A DNA stretch of 64,000 bases from an uncultured Blautia sp. (GCF_947654165.1 NZ_CANTKB010000012.1:36174-100173); one strand, 5' to 3'; positions 1 to 8,664 are shown, counted from the first letter of the stretch. Notes: a model not told the origin generated them from the sequence alone. Program-made: numbers and translations.

Positions 1-870
1 ACAGATATTCCGGGAATGCATGTAGAACAGGTAAAATCAGTAGATAACAGAGGAATCACTCTTCCTACGGTTCCTGATGAAGGAAAAACAACAGAGGATG
101 GTTACAAGATTGGTAATAACATTACCTGTGATGTAAATGTAAGAAAGGCCCTGTGTTATGGCATTGACCGCCAGCAGATTATTGAGGAAGCTTTGAATGG
201 TTTGGCAAATCCCGCTTATTCAGAATGTGACGGACTTCCATGGTGGAATGAGGAAGATGTCATTGAGACAGATGTAGACTATGCCGTAGGACTTTTAGAA
301 GAAGCCGGATGGGTGGATCAAGATGGAGATGGAATTAGGGAAAAAGATGGCACGAAGCTTGCGTTTAACCTTATGTACTTTGCAGGAGACTCTATGAGAC
401 AGGCAGTTGCTATGTCTGTGGCAAATCAGGCAAAAGAGAATATGGGATTTGATATCACGGTAGAGGGTGTAAGTGAAGATGATACCATTAAGAGGATGTT
501 CTCAGAACCCATGATTATGGGATGGGGTTCGGATAGTCCCATGACTTCCTATATGCTGTATCACAGCAGTAATGCAGGTAAGACAGACTGGTATAATCCA
601 GAATTCTATACCAGTGAAAAAACGGATGAATATCTGAACAAGGCAATGAATTCTCTTACCATTGAAGATTCTTATGAATGGTGGCAGAAAGCTCAGTGGG
701 ACGGCACCACAGGTACTTCCATGAGGGGCGAAGCACCCTGGGCGTTTTATGTGAATATGACCCACCTGTATTATGTGAAAGATGGATTAAAGATTGGAAA
801 TCAGAGAATTCATGCACATGGACAGGCATGGCCGCTGATTGCCAACCTGGAAGAATGGACATGGGAATAA
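1..870 (+). CDS. ABC transporter substrate-binding protein, family 5 (C-terminal part)
   Basis: C-terminal portion of an extracellular solute-binding protein of the DppA/NikA (SBP_bac_5) type; the frame is open to the window edge, so the start and signal peptide lie upstream. Visible family features are the V-R-K-A-L-C-Y-G-I-D-R helix (the usual RxAlxyAiDR motif), a D-x-D-G-D-G-I-R-E segment followed by K-D-G-T-K-L, and a W-G-S-D-S-P segment near the ligand cleft. It delivers a peptide, nickel chelate or metallophore to the permeases encoded just downstream. The substrate cannot be read from this fragment. A peptide carrier is the main alternative to a metal carrier; the CsoR-family gene at the end of the operon slightly favours metal or thiol biology (inference). 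Confidence 0.85.
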   Translation, partial: TDIPGMHVEQVKSVDNRGITLPTVPDEGKTTEDGYKIGNNITCDVNVRKALCYGIDRQQIIEEALNGLANPAYSECDGLPWWNEEDVIETDVDYAVGLLEEAGWVDQDGDGIREKDGTKLAFNLMYFAGDSMRQAVAMSVANQAKENMGFDITVEGVSEDDTIKRMFSEPMIMGWGSDSPMTSYMLYHSSNAGKTDWYNPEFYTSEKTDEYLNKAMNSLTIEDSYEWWQKAQWDGTTGTSMRGEAPWAFYVNMTHLYYVKDGLKIGNQRIHAHGQAWPLIANLEEWTWE

Positions 871-880
871 AAGAGTAGAT

Positions 881-914
881 GGAGGAGCTGCTGCTGTTTT
901 GCGGCAGCCCCTCT
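881..914 (+). other. Intra-operon hairpin after the binding-protein gene
   Basis: A GC-rich stem (GGAGGAGCTGCTGC pairing with GCGGCAGCCCCTC around a TGTTTT loop) follows the stop codon and precedes the permease gene, without a long U tract. Such hairpins commonly protect the binding-protein transcript and lower permease expression (general knowledge); that role here is inferred. Confidence 0.5.
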
Positions 915-952
915 AATTCTGGTTAAAGCCAAAGAAAAGCAGGAGAATACGT

Positions 953-1945
953 ATGAAGAGTAAATATTATCTGAAATTTACTGGTAAATATCTGCTGAGG
1001 ATGATAACCCTTCTCATTGCAGTGAGTGTTATCAGTTTTGTTCTGGTGAGTCTTTCGCCAGTAGATCCGGTACAGCAGTATGTGGGCTCTGTGCCCAATG
1101 TAAGTGTGGAACAGAGAGAAAAAATAGCAGAATATTGGGGATTAAATGATCCTCCGGTAGAACGGTTTTTGGCATGGGGAAATTCTTTGCTTCATGGAGA
1201 TTTTGGAGTTTCCCTTATTTATCGCCGCCCAGTATTGGATATTATCAAAGAAAAGTTTGTGGCATCCCTGGCACTAATGCTGACCGCCTGGTTTTTTTCC
1301 GGAATTTTTGGTTTTGCCATGGGCTGTGTTATGGGAGTGTTTCATGGCAGATGGCCAGATAAAATCCTGAAAAAAGTGTGCCTGATCATGTGTTCCATAC
1401 CTACATTTTGGATTGGAATTGTGTTCCTTATGATTTTTTCAGTACAGCTTGGATGGTTTCCCATGGGAATGAGTGTTCCAGCCGGAGTTCCGGCAGAAGA
1501 AGTCACTCTTTTGCAGAGAATTCATCATTTGATCCTGCCAGCTCTTACTCTCAGCTTTTTGTCTTTTGCGAATGTAGCCTTGCATACCAGAGAAAAATTA
1601 GTGGATGTGCTGGAAAGTGATTATGTACTGTTTGCTAAGGCAAGAGGAGAATCATCCTGGAGTATTTTAAAACGTCATGGATTTCGGAATATTTTGCTTC
1701 CAGCAGTGACCATGCAGTTTGGTTCTTTTAGCGAATTGTTCGGAGGTTCTGTGCTGGCAGAAAATGTTTTTTCTTATCCTGGACTTGGGGCAGCGGCTTC
1801 AGCAGCAGGAATGGGCTCTGATATTCCTTTACTTTTGGGAATTACTTTGTTTAGCACCTTGTTTGTCTTTTTGGGAAATATGCTGGCAAATATTATATAT
1901 GGAATTGTAGATCCGCAGATAAGGGAGGGATACAGAAATGAGTAG
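953..1945 (+). CDS. ABC transporter permease, DppB/NikB type
   Basis: Inner-membrane permease of a dipeptide/nickel-type importer (330 aa, usual length for the family). A first transmembrane helix at about residues 15-35 is followed by the long exported loop typical of DppB/NikB with the L-S-P-V-D-P motif, then five more helices. The cytoplasmic coupling segment A-R-G-E-S-S-W-S-I-L-K-R-H-G (about 230-243) is the EAA loop that contacts the ATPases. A ribosome site (AGGAG) sits nine bases before the ATG. The end overlaps the next permease start by 8 nt, so the two are translationally coupled. Forms a heterodimer with the product of 1938-2780. Confidence 0.93.
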   Translation: MKSKYYLKFTGKYLLRMITLLIAVSVISFVLVSLSPVDPVQQYVGSVPNVSVEQREKIAEYWGLNDPPVERFLAWGNSLLHGDFGVSLIYRRPVLDIIKEKFVASLALMLTAWFFSGIFGFAMGCVMGVFHGRWPDKILKKVCLIMCSIPTFWIGIVFLMIFSVQLGWFPMGMSVPAGVPAEEVTLLQRIHHLILPALTLSFLSFANVALHTREKLVDVLESDYVLFAKARGESSWSILKRHGFRNILLPAVTMQFGSFSELFGGSVLAENVFSYPGLGAAASAAGMGSDIPLLLGITLFSTLFVFLGNMLANIIYGIVDPQIREGYRNE

Positions 1946-2780
1946 TGTGACAGCTAAGCGGGGACTGAATAGGCGTACTAAAATCATTATTTATGCAGCA
2001 GTTATTTTTCTGGTCCTTCTGGGGATTTATGTGTCGGGTGCTTTTTTAGGAGATAGCCAGATAACAGCAGATTTTTCAAAAAAGGCATTGCCTCCTTCCC
2101 TGGAACATCCTTTTGGAACAGATATGCTGGGGAGAGATATGCTGGTAAGAACCATAAAGGGACTTTCTGTGAGCATTGTGGTAGGTGTGGTGGCATCCAG
2201 TGTCAGTGCGGTGATTGCCCTGATCGTAGGAGTGGTAGCTGCCACTGGAAAATCCTGGCTGGATCATTTTATGAACTGGTTGATTGACCTGGTGATGGGA
2301 ATTCCACATACAGTGCTTCTGATTTTGATTTCTTTTGCCTGTGGAAAAGGGCTGAAAGGTGTTCTCATTGGTGTGGCTGTTACCCATTGGACTGGACTTG
2401 CAAGAATTATCCGCAGTGAGGTGCTGCAGATTCGCTCTCAGCAGTACATAGAAGTGTCCAGAAAACTGGGCCATTCTAATTGGTGGATTACCGTACATCA
2501 CATTTTGCCCCATATGGTTCCCCAGTTTCTTATTGGACTGATTCTTATGTTTCCCCATGCCATTATGCACGAATCCGGTCTGACTTTTCTGGGATTCGGA
2601 CTTTCTCCGGAGCAGCCAGCCATTGGTATTATTTTATCAGAATCTATGAAATATTTATCTACAGGTATGTGGTGGTTAGCTTTTTTCCCAGGTCTTATGC
2701 TGGTTATCATTGTTTTGTTGTTTGATAAACTGGGAGAAAATATGAAGAAAATTATCGACCCATACAGTAGTCACGAATAG
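1938..2780 (+). CDS. ABC transporter permease, DppC/NikC type
   Basis: Second inner-membrane permease of the importer (280 aa). One N-terminal helix (about 15-32), then the F-G-T-D-x-L-G-R-D motif (about residues 58-66) characteristic of DppC/NikC/OppC proteins, followed by five helices. The EAA-like coupling loop (V-S-R-K-L-G-H-S-N-W-W) is near residues 174-184 and F-L-G-F-G-L-S-P near 213-220 is also typical. The start overlaps the upstream permease and the gene is followed by an ATPase after 9 nt, so it belongs to one transcription unit. Substrate undetermined (peptide, nickel or metal chelate). Confidence 0.93.
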   Translation: MSSVTAKRGLNRRTKIIIYAAVIFLVLLGIYVSGAFLGDSQITADFSKKALPPSLEHPFGTDMLGRDMLVRTIKGLSVSIVVGVVASSVSAVIALIVGVVAATGKSWLDHFMNWLIDLVMGIPHTVLLILISFACGKGLKGVLIGVAVTHWTGLARIIRSEVLQIRSQQYIEVSRKLGHSNWWITVHHILPHMVPQFLIGLILMFPHAIMHESGLTFLGFGLSPEQPAIGIILSESMKYLSTGMWWLAFFPGLMLVIIVLLFDKLGENMKKIIDPYSSHE

Positions 2781-2789
2781 GAGGCAGAG

Positions 2790-3719
2790 ATGGAAAAAGA
2801 AGCAATTTTAGCAGTGAAGGATTTATCCGTGTCCTTCCGTATGTATGATACAGGATTAGAGCAGTATGATTTAAAGGTGATTTCCAATCTCAGCCTTGAT
2901 GTGCACCCGGGGGAAATAGTAGCGATAGCAGGTTCCAGTGGTTCAGGAAAGAGTCTTCTGGCTCACGCAGTAATGGGACTGCTCCCACAAAATGCTGCCA
3001 TATCAGGAGAGATTTCCTATAAAGGAAAGGTATTGGGACAAAAGGAAAAAGAAGAATTAAGAGGAAAAGAAATTGCACTGGTTCCGCAGTCTGTTTCCTA
3101 CCTGGATCCTCTCATGACAGTGGGGGCACAGGTAAGAGGCTGCAAACCGGGCAAAGAGATTATAAAACTGCAAAAGGAAATTTTCCAGCGCTTTCATTTG
3201 AATGAAAAAACAGAAAAGCTTTATCCATTTCAGTTGTCCGGGGGAATGGCCAGAAGAATTCTGGTATCTACCGCAGTGCTAAGTGGGGCAGAACTCATTA
3301 TTGCTGATGAACCGACCCCTGGATTAGACTTGGAGATGGCGCTGGAAGCCTTAAAGATTTTCCGGGAACTGGCAGATGAAGGGAAGGCAGTGGTTCTCAT
3401 TACCCATGACATTGATTTAGCTTTTCATATTGCGGACCGTATTGCCGTCTTTTATGCAGGAACCACTGTAGAACTGGCAGATGCAGCAGACTTCCGAAAA
3501 GGTCCAAAGGCTCTTCGTCATCCCTATTCGAAAGCATTGTGGGAAGCTCTTCCACAAAATGGATTTCAGCCTATTTCAGGTTTTCAGCCGTATGCGAAGT
3601 ATCTGCCAAAGGGATGTCTGTTTTCTCCCAGATGTCCGTATAAAACAGAAGAATGTGAAAAAAATATACCCATGCGGGAAGTGCGTGGGGGATTAGTGAG
3701 GTGTGTCCATGCAGATTGA
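2790..3719 (+). CDS. ABC transporter ATP-binding protein, DppD/NikD type
   Basis: Cytoplasmic ATPase of the importer (309 aa). Walker A G-S-S-G-S-G-K-S (about 49-56), ABC signature L-S-G-G-M (about 150), Walker B L-I-I-A-D-E-P-T (about 169-176) and switch His in I-T-H-D. The C-terminal 45 residues carry the oligopeptide-transporter extension with the cysteine pattern C-L-F-S-P-R-C-P...C...C, which in relatives can hold a [4Fe-4S] cluster. Overlaps the next ATPase gene. The signature reads LSGGM rather than LSGGQ, a mild variant that remains functional in many NikD proteins. Confidence 0.92.
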   Translation: MEKEAILAVKDLSVSFRMYDTGLEQYDLKVISNLSLDVHPGEIVAIAGSSGSGKSLLAHAVMGLLPQNAAISGEISYKGKVLGQKEKEELRGKEIALVPQSVSYLDPLMTVGAQVRGCKPGKEIIKLQKEIFQRFHLNEKTEKLYPFQLSGGMARRILVSTAVLSGAELIIADEPTPGLDLEMALEALKIFRELADEGKAVVLITHDIDLAFHIADRIAVFYAGTTVELADAADFRKGPKALRHPYSKALWEALPQNGFQPISGFQPYAKYLPKGCLFSPRCPYKTEECEKNIPMREVRGGLVRCVHAD

Positions 3720-4335
3720 AGGGAAAAATATTAGTTTTCGATATGGTGAAAACCGCCCCTGGATTTTAAGAGATGTAAGTATCTGTATCGAAGAAGGGGA
3801 GCGGGTAGGCCTGGTAGGACCAAGCGGATATGGAAAAAGTACCCTGGTAAAGATTTTAGCAGGGTACTTGAAACCAGTGTCAGGAGAAGTTCTTTTGGAT
3901 GGAAAACCATTGCCATCAAAAGGTGTATCTCCAGTGCAGCTGATTTATCAGCATCCGGAGAAGGCAATTAACCCCAGATGGAAAATGAAGAAAGTGCTTC
4001 AGGAGTCCGGTATGTTCCGGGATGAAGTGATGGAAGCCCTGGGGATAGAAAAGGACTGGCTGGAACGGTATCCAAGAGAACTGTCAGGAGGTGAGTTACA
4101 AAGATTTTGTGTGGCACGTTCCCTGTTTCAAGGCACACATTTTTTATTTGCAGATGAAATGAGTACCATGCTGGACGTGATTACCCAGGCTCAGATATGG
4201 AATCTGATGCTAAAGGAAGTAGAGCAGAGAAAACTGGGACTTCTCATGGTAACGCACAATCAGGAATTGGCGAAAAAGATTTGTACCAGAACCATTAATC
4301 TGGCAGAGTTGAACCGAAAGGATGAACAGATATGA
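3709..4335 (+). CDS. ABC transporter ATP-binding protein, DppF/NikE type (short)
   Basis: Second ATPase of the importer, 208 aa from the ATG at 3709; an in-frame GTG at 3703 is possible, but TGAGG at 3697-3701 spaces better with the ATG. Walker A G-P-S-G-Y-G-K-S-T, signature L-S-G-G-E-L-Q-R, and an unusual Walker B region F-A-D-E-M-S-T-M-L-D in which the common DEPTSALD is changed, as also seen in NikE proteins (DEAVSNLD). It is shorter than DppF (about 330 aa) and lacks the C-terminal oligopeptide domain, again closer to NikE. Ends in an ATGA overlap with the DJ-1-like gene. Confidence 0.88.
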   Translation: MQIEGKNISFRYGENRPWILRDVSICIEEGERVGLVGPSGYGKSTLVKILAGYLKPVSGEVLLDGKPLPSKGVSPVQLIYQHPEKAINPRWKMKKVLQESGMFRDEVMEALGIEKDWLERYPRELSGGELQRFCVARSLFQGTHFLFADEMSTMLDVITQAQIWNLMLKEVEQRKLGLLMVTHNQELAKKICTRTINLAELNRKDEQI

Positions 4336-4919
4336 ATGTGAATGTAATCTTATTTGATGATTTTGAAACCATGGATGCTTTTGGCCCGGTGGAACTTTTT
4401 GGAAAGCTTCCCCAGCATTTTCATGTGCGGTATCTTTCCGTTTCCGGTGACTTGATTAACAGCGTACATGGACTAAAGATATGGACAGATTTTCTGGTGC
4501 CGGAAGAAATCGATGGAATCCTGCTAATTCCAGGAGGAAAAGGTGCCAGACGGCTTTTGTGGAAGGATGAAAGAAGCCTTAACATCATTAAGAAGGCGAG
4601 TGAGAATGCAGATTACTGTGTGATGATTGGGAATGGTTCTGCTCTTTTGGCACAAACGGGAATGCTTTATCACAGAAGGATTGCAGATTTTCCTATGGAT
4701 GCAAACTGGAACAGAATGTTTACAGCAGGAATCGAGAGAATCCAAGGGGTAAAAACTGTGATTGACGGAAAGCTGTATTCCTGTGGCAGCACCATGACAG
4801 GCCTGGATACTGCACTTTGGGCAATTTCTGATATTTTAGATATCACAGAAGCTGAAAAAGCGGCACAGGCCATTGGATATGAATGGAGTGAAGATGCGGA
4901 TGAAGACGTCTACAGCTAA
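4332..4919 (+). CDS. DJ-1/PfpI family protein lacking the cysteine nucleophile
   Basis: A 195-aa protein of the DJ-1/PfpI/GATase-1-like superfamily: N-terminal V-I-L-F-D-D-F-E-T-M-D-A-F-G-P with the conserved acidic residue, and I-P-G-G-K-G near residues 66-71. At the nucleophile elbow the family has a C-x-G motif; here the aligned segment is M-I-G-N-G-S-A-L-L-A, so position 100 is Gly instead of Cys (Cys96 lies four residues earlier). The usual glyoxalase, deglycase or protease chemistry is therefore doubtful and a binding role is possible (inference). It overlaps the ATPase by 4 nt and the CsoR-like gene downstream, so it is part of the importer operon. Confidence 0.8.
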   Translation: MNVNVILFDDFETMDAFGPVELFGKLPQHFHVRYLSVSGDLINSVHGLKIWTDFLVPEEIDGILLIPGGKGARRLLWKDERSLNIIKKASENADYCVMIGNGSALLAQTGMLYHRRIADFPMDANWNRMFTAGIERIQGVKTVIDGKLYSCGSTMTGLDTALWAISDILDITEAEKAAQAIGYEWSEDADEDVYS

Positions 4920-5184
4920 AGAGGCTAAGCAGTATGACAAGGCAATGGTGAACCGGATTGCACGGGCAACAGGGCATTTAAAGACTGTGAGGAACATGGT
5001 GGAGGAAGGACGGGACTGCAGTGAAGTCCTGGTTCAGTTGGCAGCCGTGAAATCTGCCATTAACGGGGCAGGAAAGGAGATGCTGAAGCACTATATAGAA
5101 ACCTGCCTGGAAGAAGAATTGGAAAAACAGGATGGAAAAGGTCTGGAAAAACTGAACAAAAGCATTGACAGCTTTATGAAATAA
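4894..5184 (+). CDS. CsoR/RcnR/CstR (DUF156) family transcriptional repressor
   Basis: Small all-helical repressor, 96 aa from the ATG at 4894; GGAG at 4884-4887 decides this start over the in-frame TTG at 4873. Family features: N-R-I-A-R-A-T-G-H-L-K helix and M-V-E-E-G-R-D-C followed by the V-K-S-A-I-N helix. Sensor residues: Cys42 (X position) and Cys71 in I-E-T-C (Z position). The residue aligned with His61 of M. tuberculosis CsoR (N-H-L-E-T-C) is Tyr67, with a His at the preceding position, so this is not a clean copper CsoR; CstR-type persulfide sensors also keep the two Cys without the His. Probably controls the transporter operon that it terminates (inference). Confidence 0.82.
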   Translation: MRMKTSTAKEAKQYDKAMVNRIARATGHLKTVRNMVEEGRDCSEVLVQLAAVKSAINGAGKEMLKHYIETCLEEELEKQDGKGLEKLNKSIDSFMK

Positions 5185-5185
5185 T

Positions 5186-5213
5186 AAAGAGGACAATGCT
5201 TTTGTTCTTTTTT
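5186..5213 (+). terminator. Short rho-independent terminator
   Basis: AAAGAGGACAA pairs with TTGTTCTTTTTT around a short loop and runs into a T tract, right after the CsoR-family stop. It lies between two convergent genes and may serve both strands. Confidence 0.55.
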
Positions 5214-5216
5214 ATT

Positions 5217-6347
5217 TTAGATAGAACGGATAAATTCCTGGATATAAAACAATGCGGCACCGATGGCCGGTGTGTACTGTCCGTGAATGCCTATCAAAAT
5301 ATTTTCTTTTTGAAACTCAAATGGTGAGGATGCATGGATACGCTGTGCCAGATATGCAAGGTCTTCTTCTGTGATATAGGGTGCCAGATATCCGCTTAAG
5401 ATGACAGGTGCATCAATCACCATAGTTAAGTTTTTCATTGCAAAGGCAAGGTGATTCAGATAATCTTCCCAGATCTTTAGAAACTGAGGTGTCGGTTCTT
5501 CTCTCAGGATTCGGAAAAAATCCTTGATCGTTGTGCCGGATGCTTTTTCTAATGCATTGGCCGAACAATAGGTTTCCAGACAGCCACGGCTGCCACAGTA
5601 GCAAAGAGGTCCCTCTGAATCCATGCACATATGCTCCAGGGTTCCCCCATGCATGGCGTTCCCCTGATGAATCCTGTGGTTGGTAATAAGAGCACCTCCG
5701 AGATTCCGGTTCAGCAGGAAGATCAACGCATCATCAAGATCCGGATGATTCCAAAGTTCCAGTGCAGCAGCAGATTTAGAGTCATGCTCCATATGACAGG
5801 GATAAGGAAGATATTTAGCAAAATCCTCAAGACACATCCCTGTATTTTCCATAATCGTTCCGTAAGTCACATAAGTATTATCCGGGGAAGTGATTCCCTG
5901 AGTCGCAAAGGAGATTCCCAGTATTTTATCTTCATAATGGTTCAGAGCAAGCAGCTTCTTGATTTCTCCCGCAACTTCCTCATAGTAGGAAGGGGTGTTG
6001 GAGTAAGGAAGCGGAATGGTGTCTGAAAAAACGGTGTTTCCATATAAGTCAACGATTGTGATGTGGAACATATTTTTCAAAATTCCAATTCCAACAGCAA
6101 GTCTGAAAGTCTCTGCAATTCGTATAGCCTGTGCTTTCCGCCCTCCGGTGGAAGCAAAATATCCATTTCTTTCGATTAATCCCTCATGTTCTAAAAGCGT
6201 CAGATTCTGACTGACCGTTGACAGCCCCATTTGCAGTTCCTGAACAATCTGCTGTTTGGAGGTTACTTTTTTCTGGTAGATATATTGGTAAACCTTTGCT
6301 TTGTTAATTTGTTTAAGATTCATGGTGGTGAGACCTTTATCATTCAT
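5217..6347 (-). CDS. ROK family transcriptional repressor
   Basis: 376-aa NagC/XylR/Mlc-type regulator. N-terminal winged helix-turn-helix (about residues 20-65: S-K-Q-Q-I-V-Q-E-L then G-L-S-T-V-S-Q-N-L), followed by a ROK sugar-binding fold. The zinc motif C-Y-C-G-S-R-G-C-L-E (about 245-254) and E-H-M-C upstream of it are the conserved CxCGxxGCxE signature. Binds a sugar or sugar acid and represses, most probably, the divergently transcribed dehydrogenase gene at 6795 (inference from layout). A second ATG eight codons in, M-N-L-K-Q-I-N-K, is an alternative start. A dispersed repeat element sits in the shared upstream region. Confidence 0.9.
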   Translation of the reverse strand: MNDKGLTTMNLKQINKAKVYQYIYQKKVTSKQQIVQELQMGLSTVSQNLTLLEHEGLIERNGYFASTGGRKAQAIRIAETFRLAVGIGILKNMFHITIVDLYGNTVFSDTIPLPYSNTPSYYEEVAGEIKKLLALNHYEDKILGISFATQGITSPDNTYVTYGTIMENTGMCLEDFAKYLPYPCHMEHDSKSAAALELWNHPDLDDALIFLLNRNLGGALITNHRIHQGNAMHGGTLEHMCMDSEGPLCYCGSRGCLETYCSANALEKASGTTIKDFFRILREEPTPQFLKIWEDYLNHLAFAMKNLTMVIDAPVILSGYLAPYITEEDLAYLAQRIHASSPFEFQKENILIGIHGQYTPAIGAALFYIQEFIRSI

Positions 6348-6387
6348 AGAAATTCTCCTGAGTTATCACTTTGTCATAGAATCAAGG

Positions 6388-6608
6388 ACTCAAATTTCTC
6401 ACACTGTCTGGCAAACTTTAGCAGTCAGACTATAAATAGGCTAGATTTAGAGAATCTTGATTATCAGCCTATTTAGCTCGGAAATAAGTAGGTGTGATTT
6501 CAGAATTAAAAAAAACCCACTTATTCGTGCCTAGGAAATCTAGGATAAAAATCACAAAACAATATTTTCGAAGATATGAATCCGATTTTGATGTGGGAAG
6601 TTTGAGTT
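6388..6608. repeat. Dispersed hairpin-array element, copy A (221 bp)
   Basis: Terminal inverted repeats: left ACTCAAATTTCTCACA, right end reading in reverse complement ACTCAAACTTCCCACA. The interior holds about two and a half units of roughly 53 nt, each beginning AATAGG-like and closing with a CCTATT-like arm, so each unit can fold into a hairpin. The same structure with more units occurs at 29344-29873. No ORF inside. It lies in the divergent promoter region between the ROK gene and the dehydrogenase. Confidence 0.8.
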
Positions 6609-6730
6609 AAGAATTAATGATATTTTATAATAGAAAAGGATAAGATGCAACTTGGTATAGGAATATAGTAAAAATACCTAAAATAAAGACAAAATATTGT
6701 GGCTTTTGCCAATGGATTATTTATGGTATG

Positions 6731-6746
6731 AGTTATATATTTAACT
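6731..6746. promoter_or_regulatory. Possible operator dyad upstream of the dehydrogenase
   Basis: AGTTA-N6-TAACT inverted repeat (16 nt) about 50 bases before the dehydrogenase start, in the region shared with the divergent ROK repressor. Candidate ROK binding site; it does not match the published XylR operator consensus closely. Confidence 0.3.
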
Positions 6747-6794
6747 TATGATTGAGACATAAGCGTAAGTGATGCGTATAAAAGGAGAATGGAT

Positions 6795-8411
6795 ATGAAA
6801 TTAACAAAAAATGGAATCAAAGAGCAGGAAGCATGGGAACAAGCAGGAATCAGACTTCCGGGATATGATGTGGGAGACGTGTCAGAAAAGGCAAAAGAAG
6901 CACCGGCCTGGGTGCATTTCGGAATCGGAAATATCTTCCGTATTTTTATCGGCGGTATCGCAGACGGGTTATTAGAAACAGGGGATTTAGACAGGGGAAT
7001 CACCTGTGTAGAAACCTTTGATTATGATGTGGTAGATAAAATTTATACACCTTTTGATAATCTGGGGCTGAGCGTGCTTCTTCACGGTGACGGAACAAGA
7101 GAATATAAGGTGCTTGCTCCTTTTGCAGAAGCAGTGAAAGCCATGTCATCCGATGCGGCACAGTGGAACAGACTGAAAGAAATCTTTGCCAGCCCGTCTT
7201 TACAGATGGTTTCTTTTACCATTACAGAAAAAGGGTATGCATTGCAGAAAGCAGATGGCACCTGGTTCCCATTTGTGGAAGCAGATATCAAAAATGGCCC
7301 GGCACAGTCCATAGGTGCCATGGCTGTTGTGACCGCTATGCTTTATGAGAGGTATCAGGCAGGGAAATTCCCACTGGCTCTGGTATCTATGGATAACTGC
7401 TCACAGAACGGTGCAAAGCTGAGAGAATCCGTGATGACCATGGCAGAAGAGTGGAAAAAAGCAGGATTTGTGGATCAGGGCTTTGTGGACTATGTAAGTG
7501 ATGAAAACGTAGTGGCATTTCCATGGACCATGATTGACAAGATTACACCAAGACCAAGTGAGCAGATTGCAAAGGATCTGGAAGATTTGGGGGTAGAACA
7601 TATGCAGCCTGTGATCACAGGAAAAAGAACCTATATCGCACCATTTGTAAATGCTGAAAAACCCCAGTATCTTGTAATCGAAGACAGCTTCCCGAATGGA
7701 CGTCCGGCATTGGAAAAAGGATTTGGCGTCTACATGGCTGACCGTGAGACCGTGAATCTGTCAGAGCGGATGAAGGTAACGGTTTGCTTAAATCCGGTAC
7801 ACTCTGCAACAGGGCCACTTGGAGTTGCTCTGGGGTATGATCTGTTCGCACATATGCTTAACACAGATGAAGATATGATGAAAATGGCACGCATGGTTGC
7901 TTATGATGAAGGGCTTCCGGTTGTACCAAATCCGGGCATTCTTTCCCCTCAGGAATTTGTGGATGAGCTTTTCAATGATCGGTTCCCAAATGAATACCTG
8001 GGAGATACCAACCTCCGCCTGGCCGTGGATGTTTCACAGATGGTTGGAATCCGCTTTGGGGAAACCATCAAAGCCTATGTGAAAAAATACGGGGATGCAT
8101 CCAGGCTGACCGCCATCCCTCTGGGAATTGCAGGATGGCTCCGGTATATGCTTGCAGTAGACGATGCAGGAAATAAATACGAACTCGCCCCGGATCCTAT
8201 GAATGAAGAGATTACAGAGCAGTTGAAAGATATCGTGGTAGGTAAACCAGAAACCTTCCAGGATCAGTTGAAGCCAATCCTCTCCAATGAGCGTATTTTC
8301 TTTGTAGATATCTACACAACAGGATTGGGAGAGAAGATCGAAAACATGTTCAGGGAAATGCTGGAAGGTCCTGGAGCAATCAAGGCAACGGTACATAAAT
8401 ATGTAGGATAA
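6795..8411 (+). CDS. Mannitol/fructuronate dehydrogenase family oxidoreductase (UxuB/MtlK type)
   Basis: 538-aa NAD(P)-dependent long-chain polyol/hexuronate 2-dehydrogenase family enzyme. N-terminal Rossmann part contains V-H-F-G-I-G-N-I-F-R (about 40-49), the family nucleotide-binding signature; V-S-M-D-N-C-S-Q-N-G near 200 is the equivalent of the conserved SCDN segment; the second half is the all-helical mannitol dehydrogenase domain. Start at ATG 6795 (the ATG at 6789 touches the AAAGGAG site). Substrate is not decided: fructuronate, tagaturonate or a ketose/polyol pair are possible. Divergent from the ROK regulator, suggesting sugar-dependent control. It is about 50 residues longer than E. 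coli UxuB. Confidence 0.85.
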   Translation: MKLTKNGIKEQEAWEQAGIRLPGYDVGDVSEKAKEAPAWVHFGIGNIFRIFIGGIADGLLETGDLDRGITCVETFDYDVVDKIYTPFDNLGLSVLLHGDGTREYKVLAPFAEAVKAMSSDAAQWNRLKEIFASPSLQMVSFTITEKGYALQKADGTWFPFVEADIKNGPAQSIGAMAVVTAMLYERYQAGKFPLALVSMDNCSQNGAKLRESVMTMAEEWKKAGFVDQGFVDYVSDENVVAFPWTMIDKITPRPSEQIAKDLEDLGVEHMQPVITGKRTYIAPFVNAEKPQYLVIEDSFPNGRPALEKGFGVYMADRETVNLSERMKVTVCLNPVHSATGPLGVALGYDLFAHMLNTDEDMMKMARMVAYDEGLPVVPNPGILSPQEFVDELFNDRFPNEYLGDTNLRLAVDVSQMVGIRFGETIKAYVKKYGDASRLTAIPLGIAGWLRYMLAVDDAGNKYELAPDPMNEEITEQLKDIVVGKPETFQDQLKPILSNERIFFVDIYTTGLGEKIENMFREMLEGPGAIKATVHKYVG

Positions 8412-8515
8412 AACTTTGATATGCTTTTTGTGTTTAAAAATATACAAAATTATTTACAGATTTCATATATTAGCAGTGATTCTTAACAAAATGATAGAAG
8501 AAACTCAAATTAGTG

Positions 8516-8544
8516 TTGTTAAAATATTGTCAATATGTTATAGT
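8516..8544 (+). promoter_or_regulatory. Promoter with overlapping Rex-like operator for the mdh-hdr-flx-frd-fum operon
   Basis: TTGTTA (8516-8521), 17-nt spacer, TATAGT (8539-8544). The sequence TTGTTAAAATATTGTCAA at 8516-8533 covers the -35 and part of the spacer and resembles the clostridial Rex operator TTGTTAANNNNTTAACAA (left half exact, right half 5 of 7). Rex senses the NADH/NAD ratio, which would suit the operon. Pattern match by eye only. Confidence 0.45.
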
Positions 8545-8664
8545 TACGAGGTAAATCAGAAAAGTCACAAGATACAGGATTATAAGTGATTCATGGGTAA
8601 ACAGTATGATATCACGAATTTTGAATGTAATTGTGACAAATCTGATTATATTTTTAAAATATGA

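Noticed and set aside
4873..4893. TTG start at 4873 for the CsoR-family gene
   Set aside because: The ATG at 4894 has a well-spaced GGAG; the extra seven residues are not expected in the family.
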